Both the position numbers and the translations under genes were made by a program. From assembly GCA_028984105.1 (NCBI GenBank), contig CM054813.1, positions 10,610,681-10,674,680 on the forward strand: DNA of 64,000 nt. The letters run 5' to 3'. The first letter of the stretch is position 1; each line of letters opens with the position of its first letter. Shown one piece after another: positions 24,354-34,100 of this stretch. The notes beneath the pieces are model-generated. The model searched no databases. It was not told where the DNA came from and saw nothing but the letters and a program-made list of their open reading frames with translations. Source of the stretch: Lavandula angustifolia (taxonomy: Eukaryota; Streptophyta; Magnoliopsida; Lamiales; Lamiaceae).

Positions 24354-24392
24354 TCCACAAACTCTCCAGAAAAAAAAATAAAAGGTGATACG

Positions 24393-24928
24393 ATGATGAA
24401 GCTTGCATTCCTCCTTCATCCTCTCTCTCCTCATTCCACTCTCTCTCTCTCCACACGATGAAATCCACATGACAAAAAAGTCCTCCTCCAAATCAAGCCA
24501 GCCTTCAACAACGCCTATGAATTCGCCTCGTGGGACCCAGCAACCGACTGCTGCGACTGGTACATCTTCAAATGCGACCGCCAAACCAACCGCATCGTCG
24601 ACCTCAACGTCATCACCGCCAACATCTCCGGCCAGATCCCCGCCGCCGTCGCCGACCTCCCCTACCTCCAATCCCGCCGCAAATCACAAAATTAACCCAT
24701 CTCAAATACCTAACCCTCAGCTGGACCAACCTCTCCGGCCCAATCCCTAATTTCCTCTCCTAATTGAAAAACCTAACATTCCTCGATCTATCCTTCAATT
24801 CCTTCACCGGCGTGATTTCGCCATCCCTCGCCGAGCTCCGGCTTGAAACTCGACCGGAATAAGCTCACCGGAAGCATTCCGGACTCGTTTGGAGACCTTC
24901 CGCCGAGCTTGACCTACTTAGATCTATC
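24393..24928 (+). pseudogene. PGIP (polygalacturonase-inhibiting LRR protein) pseudogene, 5' part
   Basis: PGIPs are extracellular leucine-rich-repeat proteins that inhibit fungal polygalacturonases. From ATG at 24393 the frame carries a degraded signal peptide, then a TGA where the conserved Cys before NPHDKK should be. It continues with VLLQIKPAFNNAYEFASW, DPATDCCDWYIFKCD and NISGQIPAAVADLPYLQS. About 20 residues are then missing, and the remainder (LKYLTLSWTNLSGPIPNFLS, stop, LKNLTFLDLSFNSFTG, frame change, LDRNKLTGSIPDSFGD) contains a stop and a frameshift. The copia element begins right after the TYLDLS codons. Several lesions are independent of that insertion, so the gene is dead for more than one reason. 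Confidence 0.9.
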
Positions 24929-26041
24929 TGTTGGTTACAAAAGCTGCTATTACAAAACAATACAATAAGCCGAAAATTAAAACAAAAAGAAAAGACCGTC
25001 GAGTCGAGGAAGCCTCTCTCCGCAAGACGAAATACGCCCCGGTAGTGCTCTCGATTGTAGGCGTATCGTCCCCAAAGATGAAACGACGAACGTCTCGAAG
25101 ATTGCAGCACCGCAAGATCTACGAGCTCCGGCGAACTGGACTTTTCCGGCGATGACAGGCTGCTGGACTTATGAGCTAAGAGGAGCTAAGAAGCAGCTAG
25201 GATGAGCTAAGAAAATGCAGATGATTCTTGTTGGTGCGTTATGGAATGAAATCCAGCTTCCTATTTATAGGCGAGCTTCCACTAGAGTGTTGATTCTTTG
25301 GAGTCATCAATGCAAGAGGACGTGGGTATGGTAAGTGGAGAGGTGGACACTCGAACGGCCTCTTCCGGGAGACTTCCATCCAAAAATACTTGCTTGGGTG
25401 TGGCGAGTGCATTGCACCACGGAGAGGAATCCCGGTGCTGGCCCGGCTCGCACCGCCCGACCCGGCACCCGACCCGACGAACAACCCGGCGAACAACCCA
25501 AAGGACCAATTGCCAAGATCCAAGATCCAAGATCCAAGATCCAAGTCCACGGACCGGAACCGGAGCCGGGGCCGGCACGGGCGCGGGCGTGGTGCGGCGC
25601 GCGCGCGCGCGCCGCGTGTGTGGCGGTCGGCGAAAAGGCTCGCAAGCATGAGCATGTGTGGCCCAAGCCCACCACATGTCACTTAGTTATCTCCTATAAT
25701 ATTGTAGAGACTTAAATACCACACAAAACATTATTCATTAATCGATGTGGGACATGATTAATGTAATAACTCTCCAAAACCCGAATAAGGTAAGTTTCTC
25801 CACTTTAGGTAACATATTAGTTTTGTCCCCCCAAACTTCGAGCCACTATTTCTCACTCACCGAAAATCGGAATCGAGAAATTAAGAACACTATAATTATC
25901 TACTCAAAACGTAGATCGACGTCATATATCTCAAAACATTAATCGGATAAATATCGAGGCTCGAAAATGCGATCAAACGGGCTGAAATTTGCCCAAGTTA
26001 AATTAGCATTAAATGCTAATTAACTTTCCAAATAAATATAA

Positions 26042-26089
<48 letters not shown>

Positions 26090-26106
26090 ACTTTGATTTT
26101 CCAACA
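24929..26106 (-). repeat. 3' LTR of the copia element (1178 bp)
   Basis: Downstream LTR in element orientation. It differs from the other LTR in several indels, including a longer (AT)n run at about 26050-26090, an extra copy of a GATCCAA unit near 25530, and a longer GC-rich GCGCGCGCGC stretch near 25600. A TATA box (CTATAAATAG on the - strand) lies at 25261-25270. Short open frames in both LTRs are not thought to be genes. Confidence 0.95.
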
Positions 26107-26116
26107 ATCCCCCACA
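26107..26116 (-). other. Polypurine tract of the copia element
   Basis: On the - strand this reads TGTGGGGGAT and directly precedes the TGTTGG start of the 3' LTR. It is the expected primer for plus-strand DNA synthesis. Confidence 0.75.
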
Positions 26117-26669
26117 TGAGTGGAAATAGCCAAAAGCATGCATGCAGACACACAGCTCTGTCCTCAAGAGACAATAAAGCATCAGGATAGGTGGCTTGTG
26201 ACCTTGAACCTTCCTTAGTTAGTGTTATCGAGCATACCGGCGGATTAGTAGACACGTGGCCTTGAACTATTCCTCCATGGTGTATACTTAGACAATAACA
26301 CTAACACTATAAAGTCTCAACCTCGTCCGTTCTCACGTTTGTGTCCTTTACTGACCATGGACAACCTATTTGGATTCATAAGTATTACATAGAAGCGGCC
26401 CTCACTTCTTACTTACATAGGTGATTCTTACTCGAGTATCCTGTCATACTCCACCTTCTCAAGGCATCCAAGAATTATTAAAAGTCAAAGACTTAACCTC
26501 ACCACTTGACAGGTCACCAACACTCTCGAGCTCTTTTAGGGAATAGACTATTTGAGTGTGGTATCAACAGACTCATATAGCTTAGTTTTCCCATTGAACC
26601 AAGTTCATGGGATCTCCAATCTACAAGGTTGGGTATCCACTATAATCGTCTTTAACTTGTGGATTTAAC
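26117..26669 (-). other. Untranslated region between copia pol and the polypurine tract
   Basis: About 550 bases follow the pol stop codon and precede the polypurine tract. No coding content is recognised. Confidence 0.6.
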
Positions 26670-29600
26670 TCACATTCCCTCTATGAGCTTGTACATTTGA
26701 TCTCGATTCAAACTCTTAGTAAGCGGATCCGCTAGGTTATCTATAGACTTGACATAGTCTACAGAGATAACCCCACTCGTGATCAAATGTCTTACGGTAT
26801 TATGTCGACGACGAATATGTCTCGACTTACCATTATACAACCCACTCTTGGCCCTACCAATAGCCGCTTGGCTATCATAGTGAATCATCACAGGTGGCAC
26901 GGGTTTCGTCCAACATGGAATATCTTCAAGAAAATTACGGAGCCATTCGGCCTCCTCACCGACTTTATCTAAAGCAATAAATTCAGATTCCATGGTGGAC
27001 CGGGCTATGCACGTCTGTTTCGTGGATCTCCACGACACAGCTCCTCCCCCTATAGTGAACACATAACCACTAGTAGACAACGAGTCTTTAGTGTCGGATA
27101 TCCAATTTGCATCACAGTACCCTTCAAGTACTGGGGGATGTCTCGAGTAGTGCAGCCCAAAGTTAAGAGTGTATTTCAAATACCTCATAACTCTTACAAG
27201 AGATTTCCAATGCTCTCTACTAGGATTACTAGTATAGCGACTCAGTTTGTTCACCGGACAAGCTAGATCAGGCCTAGTACAATTCGTGATGTACATAAGA
27301 CAACCAATGACTCTAGCATAATCCTCTTGAGCAACAGGATCACCCCTATTCTTGCTCAAGTGAACCTTAACTTCTAAAGGAGTCTTAGCCGGCACACTAT
27401 CAAAGGCATTAAACCTCTTAAGCACTTTCTCAATATAATGAGATTGAGATAGAACAATCCCTTTGGGAGTTCTTTGTATCTTTACTCCAAGGATAACATC
27501 AGCAGCTCCCATATCTTTCATATCGAAAGTTCTTTTAAGCATACGCTTGGTGTCATTTATGACTTGAAAGTTTTGTCCTATAATTAACATGTCGTCTACA
27601 TAAAGACAAACAATTACAAAACCATTCTTTGTGTTCTTTATGTAAACACACTTGTCACATTCATTGATCTTAAAACCATTCGACAACATAGCCTCGTCGA
27701 ATTTCAAGTGCCATTGTAATGGTGCTTGTTTCAACCCATATAGGGATTTCACCAATTTACATACCTTTCGCTCTTGACCAGGTACAACGAACCCTTCAGG
27801 TTGTTCCATATAAATTTCCTCTTCTAAATCTCCATTTAGAAAAGCAGTTTTCACGTCCATTTGGTGAATCTCAAGATTGTGCAAAGCAGCAATCGCGAGA
27901 AGCATACGGATAGACGTAATCCTCGTTACAGGCGAATAAGTATCGAAGAAGTCATATCCTTCAATTTGCTTAAAGCCTTTAACCACTAAACGAGCTTTAT
28001 ATTTATCAATTGACCCATCTGCCTTATACTTTCTTTTTAGGATCCATTTACATCCTAAGGGCTTGCAACCTTCGGGTAAGTCTGCTAAGACCCAAGTGTG
28101 ATTCTGCATAATGGAATCAATTTCACTTTGGACAGCTTCTTGCCAAAGTGGGCCATCGGGTCTAGAAAGAGCTTCTTTTATAGACCGCGGCTCTTCATCC
28201 AAAAGAAAGACAACATAATCAGGACCAAAGTCCTTAGCAACGCTTGCTCTAGTGCCACATCTTGGTTCTAAAGTTTCAAGATCGACAACTTGCCTTTTAC
28301 GTGTATCGGGTTCTACCCCCACATTTCTAGAACTACTGGCAACTTCTCTTGCTCCACCACTAGAGCTTGACTCAACTTTATCATCCTTTTTACAAGGATA
28401 GATATGTTCGAAGAATATAGCATTCCTTGACTCAATAGTAGTTCCAACATTCATATCGGGCACAACCGACTTATGAATGACAAACCGATATGCACTACTA
28501 TTCAGTGCATATCCTATAAAGATACAATCGACAGTCTTAGGTCCGATAGTAACTTGCTTAGGCAAAGACACTTCTACCTTAGCCAAACACCCCCACACTT
28601 TGAGGTATTTATAGGAAGGTTTCCTTCCTTTCCACAGCTCGTAAGGAGTTACATCTCTACCTTTTAGAGGTATTTTGTTCAATAAGTAGTTAGCCGTCAA
28701 GACGGCTTCCCCCCACATGTTCTGGGGCAGTCCAGAACTTATTAACAAAGCATTCATCATCTCCTTTAGAGTTCGGTTCTTCCTTTCAGCTACACCATTT
28801 GATTGAGGCGAATAGGGGGCAGTGGTTTGATGAATAATACCACTTGTCTTACATAACTCTTCAAAAGGAGCTACATATTCTCTACCTCTATCACTTCGTA
28901 CCATTTTGATTTTACAATCAAGTTGGTTTTCGGCTTCTGCTTTGAAGTTAGAAAAAGCTTCAATCGCCTCATCTTTACTCCTTAAAAGATAAAGAGTACA
29001 ATACTTGGTGCAGTCATCAATAAAAGTAATAAAATACTTTTTCCCACCTCTAGTTTGTACAAACTTCAAGTCACATACGTCAGTGTGAATGAGTTCTAGA
29101 GGTTTTGTGTTCCTTTCTACAGAATGAAATGGTTGCTTAGCCAATTTTGCTTCAACACAAACTTCACACTTGGTTTTGTTAAACTCATTTACTTTAAGTA
29201 GATCGAGATTAACTAACCTTTTTATAGCATTTAGATTAACATGTCCTAATCTAGAATGCCACAAATCGGAACACTCAATCAAGTAAGAGGAAGTAGCTTC
29301 ATTCTCATTATTATTAGCCTCAACGGGCTCCTGGCGAATTGCCATTACACTTAATTTGAAAAGGCCCTCAGAAAGGTAGCCTTTTCCTAAAAACATACCA
29401 AATTTTGATAGAATAAATTTGTCAGACTCAAAAACTAGTCTAAACCCTCTCTTGACTAGTACAGAGCCGGACACAAGATTTTTCCGGATGTCGGGGACAT
29501 GCAGCACCTCTCCCAGAGTAAGGTTCTTGCCGGAGCTCAACCTTAGCACCACAGTACCATAGCCAACCACCTCAGACGAGGCTTGATTACCCATATTGAG

Positions 29601-30914
29601 CTTCCTCCCTTGGCAACTCTTGTACTTGGTGAAGCGGCTCCGGTCACCACAAACATGTGTCGTGGCAGCGGTATCAATATACCACTTCCCCTCATTTTCC
29701 ACGACGTTTGCTTCTTCAGTGACAACGGCCGCAAGGTCGGCTTCAGTGAGGTCAATCTCCAACATATTGGCTTGACGAGCCCTCTTCTTCTTCGGCTTTC
29801 GGCAGTCCTTGGACATGTGGCCGGATTTGCCACAGTTGTAGCAGTCCCCTTCAAACTTGCGGGCTTGCACCTTGCCCTTCTCTTTGGGGTTGCTATTCGG
29901 ACGCCCTCTCTTAGCATTGTTGGAGTTTCCACCTCTCTCAGCAAGGTTGACTCTTGGCTCCACGGGTGCTTTGCCCTTCCCATCTCGAGTCCTCATGTCG
30001 GTCTCGATGCGGAGCTTAACCACAAGGTCCTCAAGCCTCATTTCCTTTCGCTTGTGCTTCAAGTAGCTCTTGAAGTCCTTCCAGCTCGGGGGAAGCTTCT
30101 CAATTATTGTTGCCACAATAAAAGCATCTGGCAAAAGCGTACCTTCGGCGTGGACATCATGGACAATGAGTTGGAACTCTTGCACTTGGTCCATGACTGG
30201 TCGAGAGTCCACCATTTTGTAGTCCAAGAACTTGGCGACTACAAACTTCTTGGTACCTGCATCGTCAGTACAGTATTTTCTTTCAAGTGCCTCCCAAATT
30301 GCCTTGGAGGTCTTTACATTTGCATATACACTGTACATACTATCATCTAGTCCACTAAGCAAGAAGTTTTTACAAAAGTAGTCGGAAGTTAGCCAATTAT
30401 CATAGGCTATGCGGACTTCCAAGTTCTCTTCATTTTCACTTGGAGGGGCAGGTGCATTCTCCATCAAAACAGTGGTGAACCCCAATGTTGTCAGGTAGAA
30501 CAACATCTTTTGCTCCCACCTTTTGAAGTCGGCTCCACCAAACTTGGCCGGCTTCTCAGCAGCGGGCAACACTCTAGACGAGTGCAGAGGTGCCGTCAGG
30601 GTTGGGTTTGAACCCCCCACCACTCTATGGTGGTTCACACTCCCAAAAGGGACATCTCTCTGCAAGGCAGAGGACATAGCGTTGAAGTTGAATGCCGTGT
30701 TAGCAGCATTAGCACGGTTAAGTGCTATCCTTGCATCGGTGGCGGCGGACATGGCAGCGAGTGTAGGATTAGCAAAGACCGGAGTAGGTGTAGGGACAGA
30801 CACCGGCGGAACTACGTTGCCGGAGGAGGCAACGACGTCAGATACAGCGGGGTTGGTGGCAGCAGAAGCGGCGGCGGCGGTAGCATCGTAGAGGGGAGCA
30901 CTTGAAGAAGACAT
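26670..30914 (-). CDS. Ty1/copia gag-pol polyprotein (1414 aa)
   Basis: One intact frame encodes the whole retrotransposon polyprotein. Residues 1-390 are gag, with a low-complexity Ala/Pro N-terminus, a UBN2-like core and a zinc knuckle CYNCGKSGHMSKDC (358-371). The aspartic protease has WYIDTAATTH (Asp414); DTAA in place of DSGA is also known in Tnt1-type elements. The integrase has its zinc-binding HSRLGH..CEVC region near 553-586 and catalytic Asp612, Asp675 and Glu710. The reverse transcriptase spans about 945-1190 with YVDD at 1105-1108. The RNase H is C-terminal (about 1265-1400; GYCDANW, STMESEF, DSQAAI, ADPLTK). No stop or frameshift is seen. Translation starts about 43 bases inside the 5' LTR border, leaving an unusually short leader. 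Confidence 0.97.
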   Translation of the reverse strand: MSSSSAPLYDATAAAASAATNPAVSDVVASSGNVVPPVSVPTPTPVFANPTLAAMSAATDARIALNRANAANTAFNFNAMSSALQRDVPFGSVNHHRVVGGSNPTLTAPLHSSRVLPAAEKPAKFGGADFKRWEQKMLFYLTTLGFTTVLMENAPAPPSENEENLEVRIAYDNWLTSDYFCKNFLLSGLDDSMYSVYANVKTSKAIWEALERKYCTDDAGTKKFVVAKFLDYKMVDSRPVMDQVQEFQLIVHDVHAEGTLLPDAFIVATIIEKLPPSWKDFKSYLKHKRKEMRLEDLVVKLRIETDMRTRDGKGKAPVEPRVNLAERGGNSNNAKRGRPNSNPKEKGKVQARKFEGDCYNCGKSGHMSKDCRKPKKKRARQANMLEIDLTEADLAAVVTEEANVVENEGKWYIDTAATTHVCGDRSRFTKYKSCQGRKLNMGNQASSEVVGYGTVVLRLSSGKNLTLGEVLHVPDIRKNLVSGSVLVKRGFRLVFESDKFILSKFGMFLGKGYLSEGLFKLSVMAIRQEPVEANNNENEATSSYLIECSDLWHSRLGHVNLNAIKRLVNLDLLKVNEFNKTKCEVCVEAKLAKQPFHSVERNTKPLELIHTDVCDLKFVQTRGGKKYFITFIDDCTKYCTLYLLRSKDEAIEAFSNFKAEAENQLDCKIKMVRSDRGREYVAPFEELCKTSGIIHQTTAPYSPQSNGVAERKNRTLKEMMNALLISSGLPQNMWGEAVLTANYLLNKIPLKGRDVTPYELWKGRKPSYKYLKVWGCLAKVEVSLPKQVTIGPKTVDCIFIGYALNSSAYRFVIHKSVVPDMNVGTTIESRNAIFFEHIYPCKKDDKVESSSSGGAREVASSSRNVGVEPDTRKRQVVDLETLEPRCGTRASVAKDFGPDYVVFLLDEEPRSIKEALSRPDGPLWQEAVQSEIDSIMQNHTWVLADLPEGCKPLGCKWILKRKYKADGSIDKYKARLVVKGFKQIEGYDFFDTYSPVTRITSIRMLLAIAALHNLEIHQMDVKTAFLNGDLEEEIYMEQPEGFVVPGQERKVCKLVKSLYGLKQAPLQWHLKFDEAMLSNGFKINECDKCVYIKNTKNGFVIVCLYVDDMLIIGQNFQVINDTKRMLKRTFDMKDMGAADVILGVKIQRTPKGIVLSQSHYIEKVLKRFNAFDSVPAKTPLEVKVHLSKNRGDPVAQEDYARVIGCLMYITNCTRPDLACPVNKLSRYTSNPSREHWKSLVRVMRYLKYTLNFGLHYSRHPPVLEGYCDANWISDTKDSLSTSGYVFTIGGGAVSWRSTKQTCIARSTMESEFIALDKVGEEAEWLRNFLEDIPCWTKPVPPVMIHYDSQAAIGRAKSGLYNGKSRHIRRRHNTVRHLITSGVISVDYVKSIDNLADPLTKSLNRDQMYKLIEGM

Positions 30915-30956
30915 GTTTACAGCAGCTTGAGTAGGTAGGATATTTCGTCTTGCGAT

Positions 30957-32109
30957 TGTTGGTTACAAAAGCTGCTATTACAAAACAATACAATAAGCCG
31001 AAAATTAAAACAAAAAGAAAAGACCGTCGAGTCGAGGAAGCCTCTCTCCGCAAGACGAAATACGCCCCGGTAGTGCTCTCGGTTGTAGGCGTATCGTCCC
31101 CAAAGATGAAACGACGAACGTCTCGAAGATTGCAGCACCGCAAGATCTACGAGCTCCGGCGAACTGGACTTTTCCGGCGAGGACAGACTGCTGGACTTAT
31201 GAGCTAAGAGGAGCTAAGAAGCAGCTAGGATGAGCTAAGAAACTGCAGATGATTCTTGTTGGTGCGTTATGGAATGAAACCCAGCTTCCTATTTATAGAC
31301 AGCTTCCACCAGGTGTTGATTGCTGGAGTCATCAATGCAAGAGGACGTGGGTATGGTAAGTGGAGAGGTGGACACCTGAACAGCCTCTTCCAGAGACTTC
31401 CATCCAAAAGTACTGCTTGGGTGTGGCAGGTGCATTGCACCACGGAGAGGAATCCAGTGCAGCCGGTCCACTGCACCGCCCGACCCGGCACCCGACCCAG
31501 CACCCGACCCGACGGACCACCCAAAGGACCAATTGCCAATTGCCAAGATCCAAGATCCAAGATCCAAGTCCACGAACATGGACACGGACACGGACCGGAA
31601 CCGGAGCCGGGGCCGGGCACGGGCGCGGTGCGGCGCGGCGCGCCGCGCCGCGTGTGAGGCGGTCGGCGAAAAGGCTCGCGCGCATGAGCATGTGTGGCCC
31701 AAGCCCACCACATGTCACTTAGTTATCTCCTACAATATTGTAGAGACTTAAATACCACACAAAACATTATTCATTAATCGATGTGGGACATGATTAATGT
31801 AATAACTCTCCAAAACCCGAATAAGGTAAGTTTCTCCACTTTATGTAACATATTAGTTTTGTCCCCCCAAACTTCGAGCCACTATTTCTCACTCACCGAA
31901 AATCGGAATCGAGAAATTAAGCACACTATAATTATCTACTCGAAACGTAGATCGACGTCATATATCTCAAAATATTAATCGGATAAATATCGAGGCTCGA
32001 AAATGCGATCAAACGGGCTGAAATTTGCCCAAGTTAAATTAGCATTAAATGCTAATTAACTTTCCAAATAAATATAAATGTATATATATTTAACTTTGAT
32101 TTTCCAACA
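30957..32109 (-). repeat. 5' LTR of the copia element (1153 bp), promoter-bearing
   Basis: Upstream LTR in element orientation, closely related to the LTR at 24929-26106. On the - strand it contains a TATA box (CTATAAATAGG) at about 31289-31299, so transcription would run toward gag-pol. It also has a GATCCAA tandem and a GC-rich GCGGCGCG stretch near 31630. Confidence 0.95.
31289..31299 (-). promoter_or_regulatory. TATA box in the copia 5' LTR
   Basis: Reads CTATAAATAGG on the - strand; the same element is kept at 25261-25270 in the other LTR. Confidence 0.6.
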
Positions 32110-32460
32110 CTATCGCACAATCAGCTTACCGGAAAATATTCCGGCAAGTATGAGCAGTCGGAACTTTACATCGGTGTCTCTGGAGCGGAACATGATCGGG
32201 GGCAGCGCGGCGGCGTTGTTTGGGAAGAATAAGAGCATATAGAATGCAGATTTATCGAGGAATATGTTCGAGTTTAATTTGTGGGAGGTGGATTTTCTGG
32301 AGAGCCTGAATTACCTGGACTTGAACCATAATAGGATCGGCGGCGGCTTACCGGCGGTGCAGGAGGATTCCGGCCGGCGGAGTGTTTCAGGAAATGGATT
32401 ATTCGTCGTATTTTTCATAGCAAGTGTTTGTGCGGTGCGCCGCTACCGGATTGCAAGTGA
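32110..32460 (+). pseudogene. PGIP pseudogene, 3' part
   Basis: This continues the PGIP gene after the copia insertion. Parts of the last leucine-rich repeats are visible in changing frames (NMFEFNLWEVDFLESLNY, YLDLNHNRIGG) and the gene ends with the conserved KCLCGAPLPDCK and a TGA at 32458. Internal stops and frame changes show decay. The CTATC target duplication marks the junction at its left end. Confidence 0.88.
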
Positions 32461-32523
32461 TGATTTCTCTGCAAACTTACTGAGATTCTGTTTATTGAAT
32501 ATATGAATCTGGAATAAAATTTA

Positions 32524-32712
32524 CTCCCTCCCTCCCACAATTCTTGTCCCTTTTCTTTTGGCCACGGGAATTTAGGAGAGTGGTGGTTGTGAGTGGAATG
32601 GTGGGGCCCTTAAATAAAGTGTGTGTAATAATTTGCTATTTTAAGTAAAGGGACAAGAATTGTGGGACGTCCCGAAAATGAATAAGTGACAAAAATTATG
32701 GGACGGAGGGAG
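32524..32712. mobile_element. Stowaway-like MITE (189 bp)
   Basis: Ends CTCCCTCCCTCCCACAATTC and the complementary ATTATGGGACGGAGGGAG form inverted repeats, with TA on both flanks (32522-32523 and 32713-32714). The interior shows a second inverted pair (ATTCTTGTCCC and GGGACAAGAAT). Confidence 0.88.
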
Positions 32713-33108
32713 TATTTGGTTTACGTTTTTTGTTCGAGCGGGAATTTCATTTTGAATAAATTTAGATTTTTATTGAATATATAAATTCCGAGCTTTATTA
32801 ATTTGTCAAAATTTAATGGACAACTCTAAAGTATTTAGTTAATCAGAAATTCTAATAGTATTACTTAAATCAGAAATCTAGTAGGAGTATTACTCAAATA
32901 AGATACCGTAATTAAATCGTTTCTTCACTTGGGGCTGGTTCCTTGTACATTCCGTTCTCTACCGAGTTTTCTAAAAAACATGGGTCTCTTATCCTATATT
33001 ATACGACTTGAAAGATACGGCAATTCTCTAATTAATTAATCTTATCAATATTATGTATCATAAATTTAAATTTCTAAATTATAGACCCCTTATTAGTTAT
33101 TATATAAA
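32713..33108. other. AT-rich spacer
   Basis: No feature recognised; the last nine bases are the left copy of the MULE target duplication. Confidence 0.5.
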
Positions 33109-33220
33109 GTGGTATTATTGCCTAATACCCATTTTCGTATAACAAAAATAAAAAATACTCAATCCTTATATTTACTACACAAAATACCCAACTTTACTTA
33201 CATTACTCTTACTTTTTCAA
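33109..33220 (+). repeat. Left terminal inverted repeat of the MULE
   Basis: Starts GTGGTATTATTGCCTAATAC. The complement of the right end (GAGCGAATTTCTTAAATACC) aligns over roughly 100 bases with gaps, best at TACACAAAATACCCAA. Confidence 0.75.
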
Positions 33221-33329
33221 AAAGTTGACTGACACCAATCATTTTCAGGTGTTTTACTGAATTCAAGACGAATTAATTGAAGAAACAAACAAAAAAACAC
33301 ATGAATTCGAAACCAATTAATTCGAAATT

Positions 33330-34100
33330 TAAATCCCGCTCAAGTCCCGCTCAGTCCCGCTCACTTAAATTCAAATCCCACTAGAAAATAAGGTTGCGAA
33401 CACCCGAATCCCGTTCAAACGAGAGAAGAATCCCGCTCGAGCATCGGTAGAATCCCGCTCGGCAGACAGGGAATCCCGCTCGGCAGATCCCGCCGGCAGG
33501 ATCCCGCTCGTCCGCGGCAGAAATCCCGCTCCACCCGCCGTCCCGCGCCGCCACGTCTCCAATCCCGTTCGGCCGACAAGCAATCCCGCTCGGCAAGCGG
33601 GATTTCACCGAGCGGGACGTCTTCCTCCTCTAATCCCGCTCGTCTCCTCCTCTTCCATTCACCTCTCAAATTTTTTCTCCTCTCCGTCGCCAAATCCCAC
33701 TCGAGCATACAATTTCGTAGTTCGATTCGACTCCAAAACACAACAATGGCCTACCAGGTTAGTCCCGCTAGAATTTTATCCGTTAATTTGGCGCGAATCT
33801 TAATTATTTCATGTTCAAAATTTTTTGATAATTTTTCGAATTTGACCATGAATTTTGTTTAATTATTCGAATTTGAGCATGAATTATGTTGAATTGGAGC
33901 ATGATTTTATCATTTTATGGGGAATGAATTTTTCGTAGCATGAATTTTTGAGTTTCGTAGCATGAGATTATTCGAATTATTCGTAGCATTAATTTTATCA
34001 TTTCTGAATTTTTGGAGTATGATTTTATGGATTTTCCGATCGAAAAAATATCGAAAAATCGTTCAGTCTAACAAATCCCGCTCGGCCGAACCGGAATCCC
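33330..34100. repeat. Left array of GAGCGGGATT motifs (MULE)
   Basis: At least twelve copies of CCCGCTC or its complement, usually inside AATCCCGCTCG, lie between 33330 and 34090. Most point the same way. The array overlaps the presumed promoter and first exon of the ULP gene. Confidence 0.85.

Larger units (their letters stand above)
24929..32109 (-). mobile_element. Ty1/copia retrotransposon, 7181 bp, with both LTRs
   Basis: LTRs begin TGTTGG and end CCAACA on the + strand and are flanked by CTATC at 24924-24928 and 32110-32114, a perfect 5-bp target duplication. The polyprotein order gag-protease-integrase-RT-RNase H is that of Ty1/copia and reads on the - strand. A purine tract GTGGGGGAT adjoins the 3' LTR. 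The single long frame is uninterrupted, so the element could have been active recently. The LTRs nevertheless differ by many substitutions and indels. It splits the PGIP pseudogene. Confidence 0.97.

Noticed and set aside
24865..25155. 60-100-codon frames near the LTR inner end, repeated at 30838-31207
   Set aside because: They are conserved only because both LTRs carry them; no start context or domain supports a protein.
25239..25715. Several overlapping 98-147-codon frames in the copia LTR (and again at 31256-31751)
   Set aside because: They lie in GC-rich LTR sequence on both strands, consist of Arg/Pro/Gly-rich repeats and recur because the LTR is duplicated.
29583..30350. 255-codon + strand frame opposite copia gag
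   Set aside because: It is a mirror of the gag-pol frame with no domain of its own.
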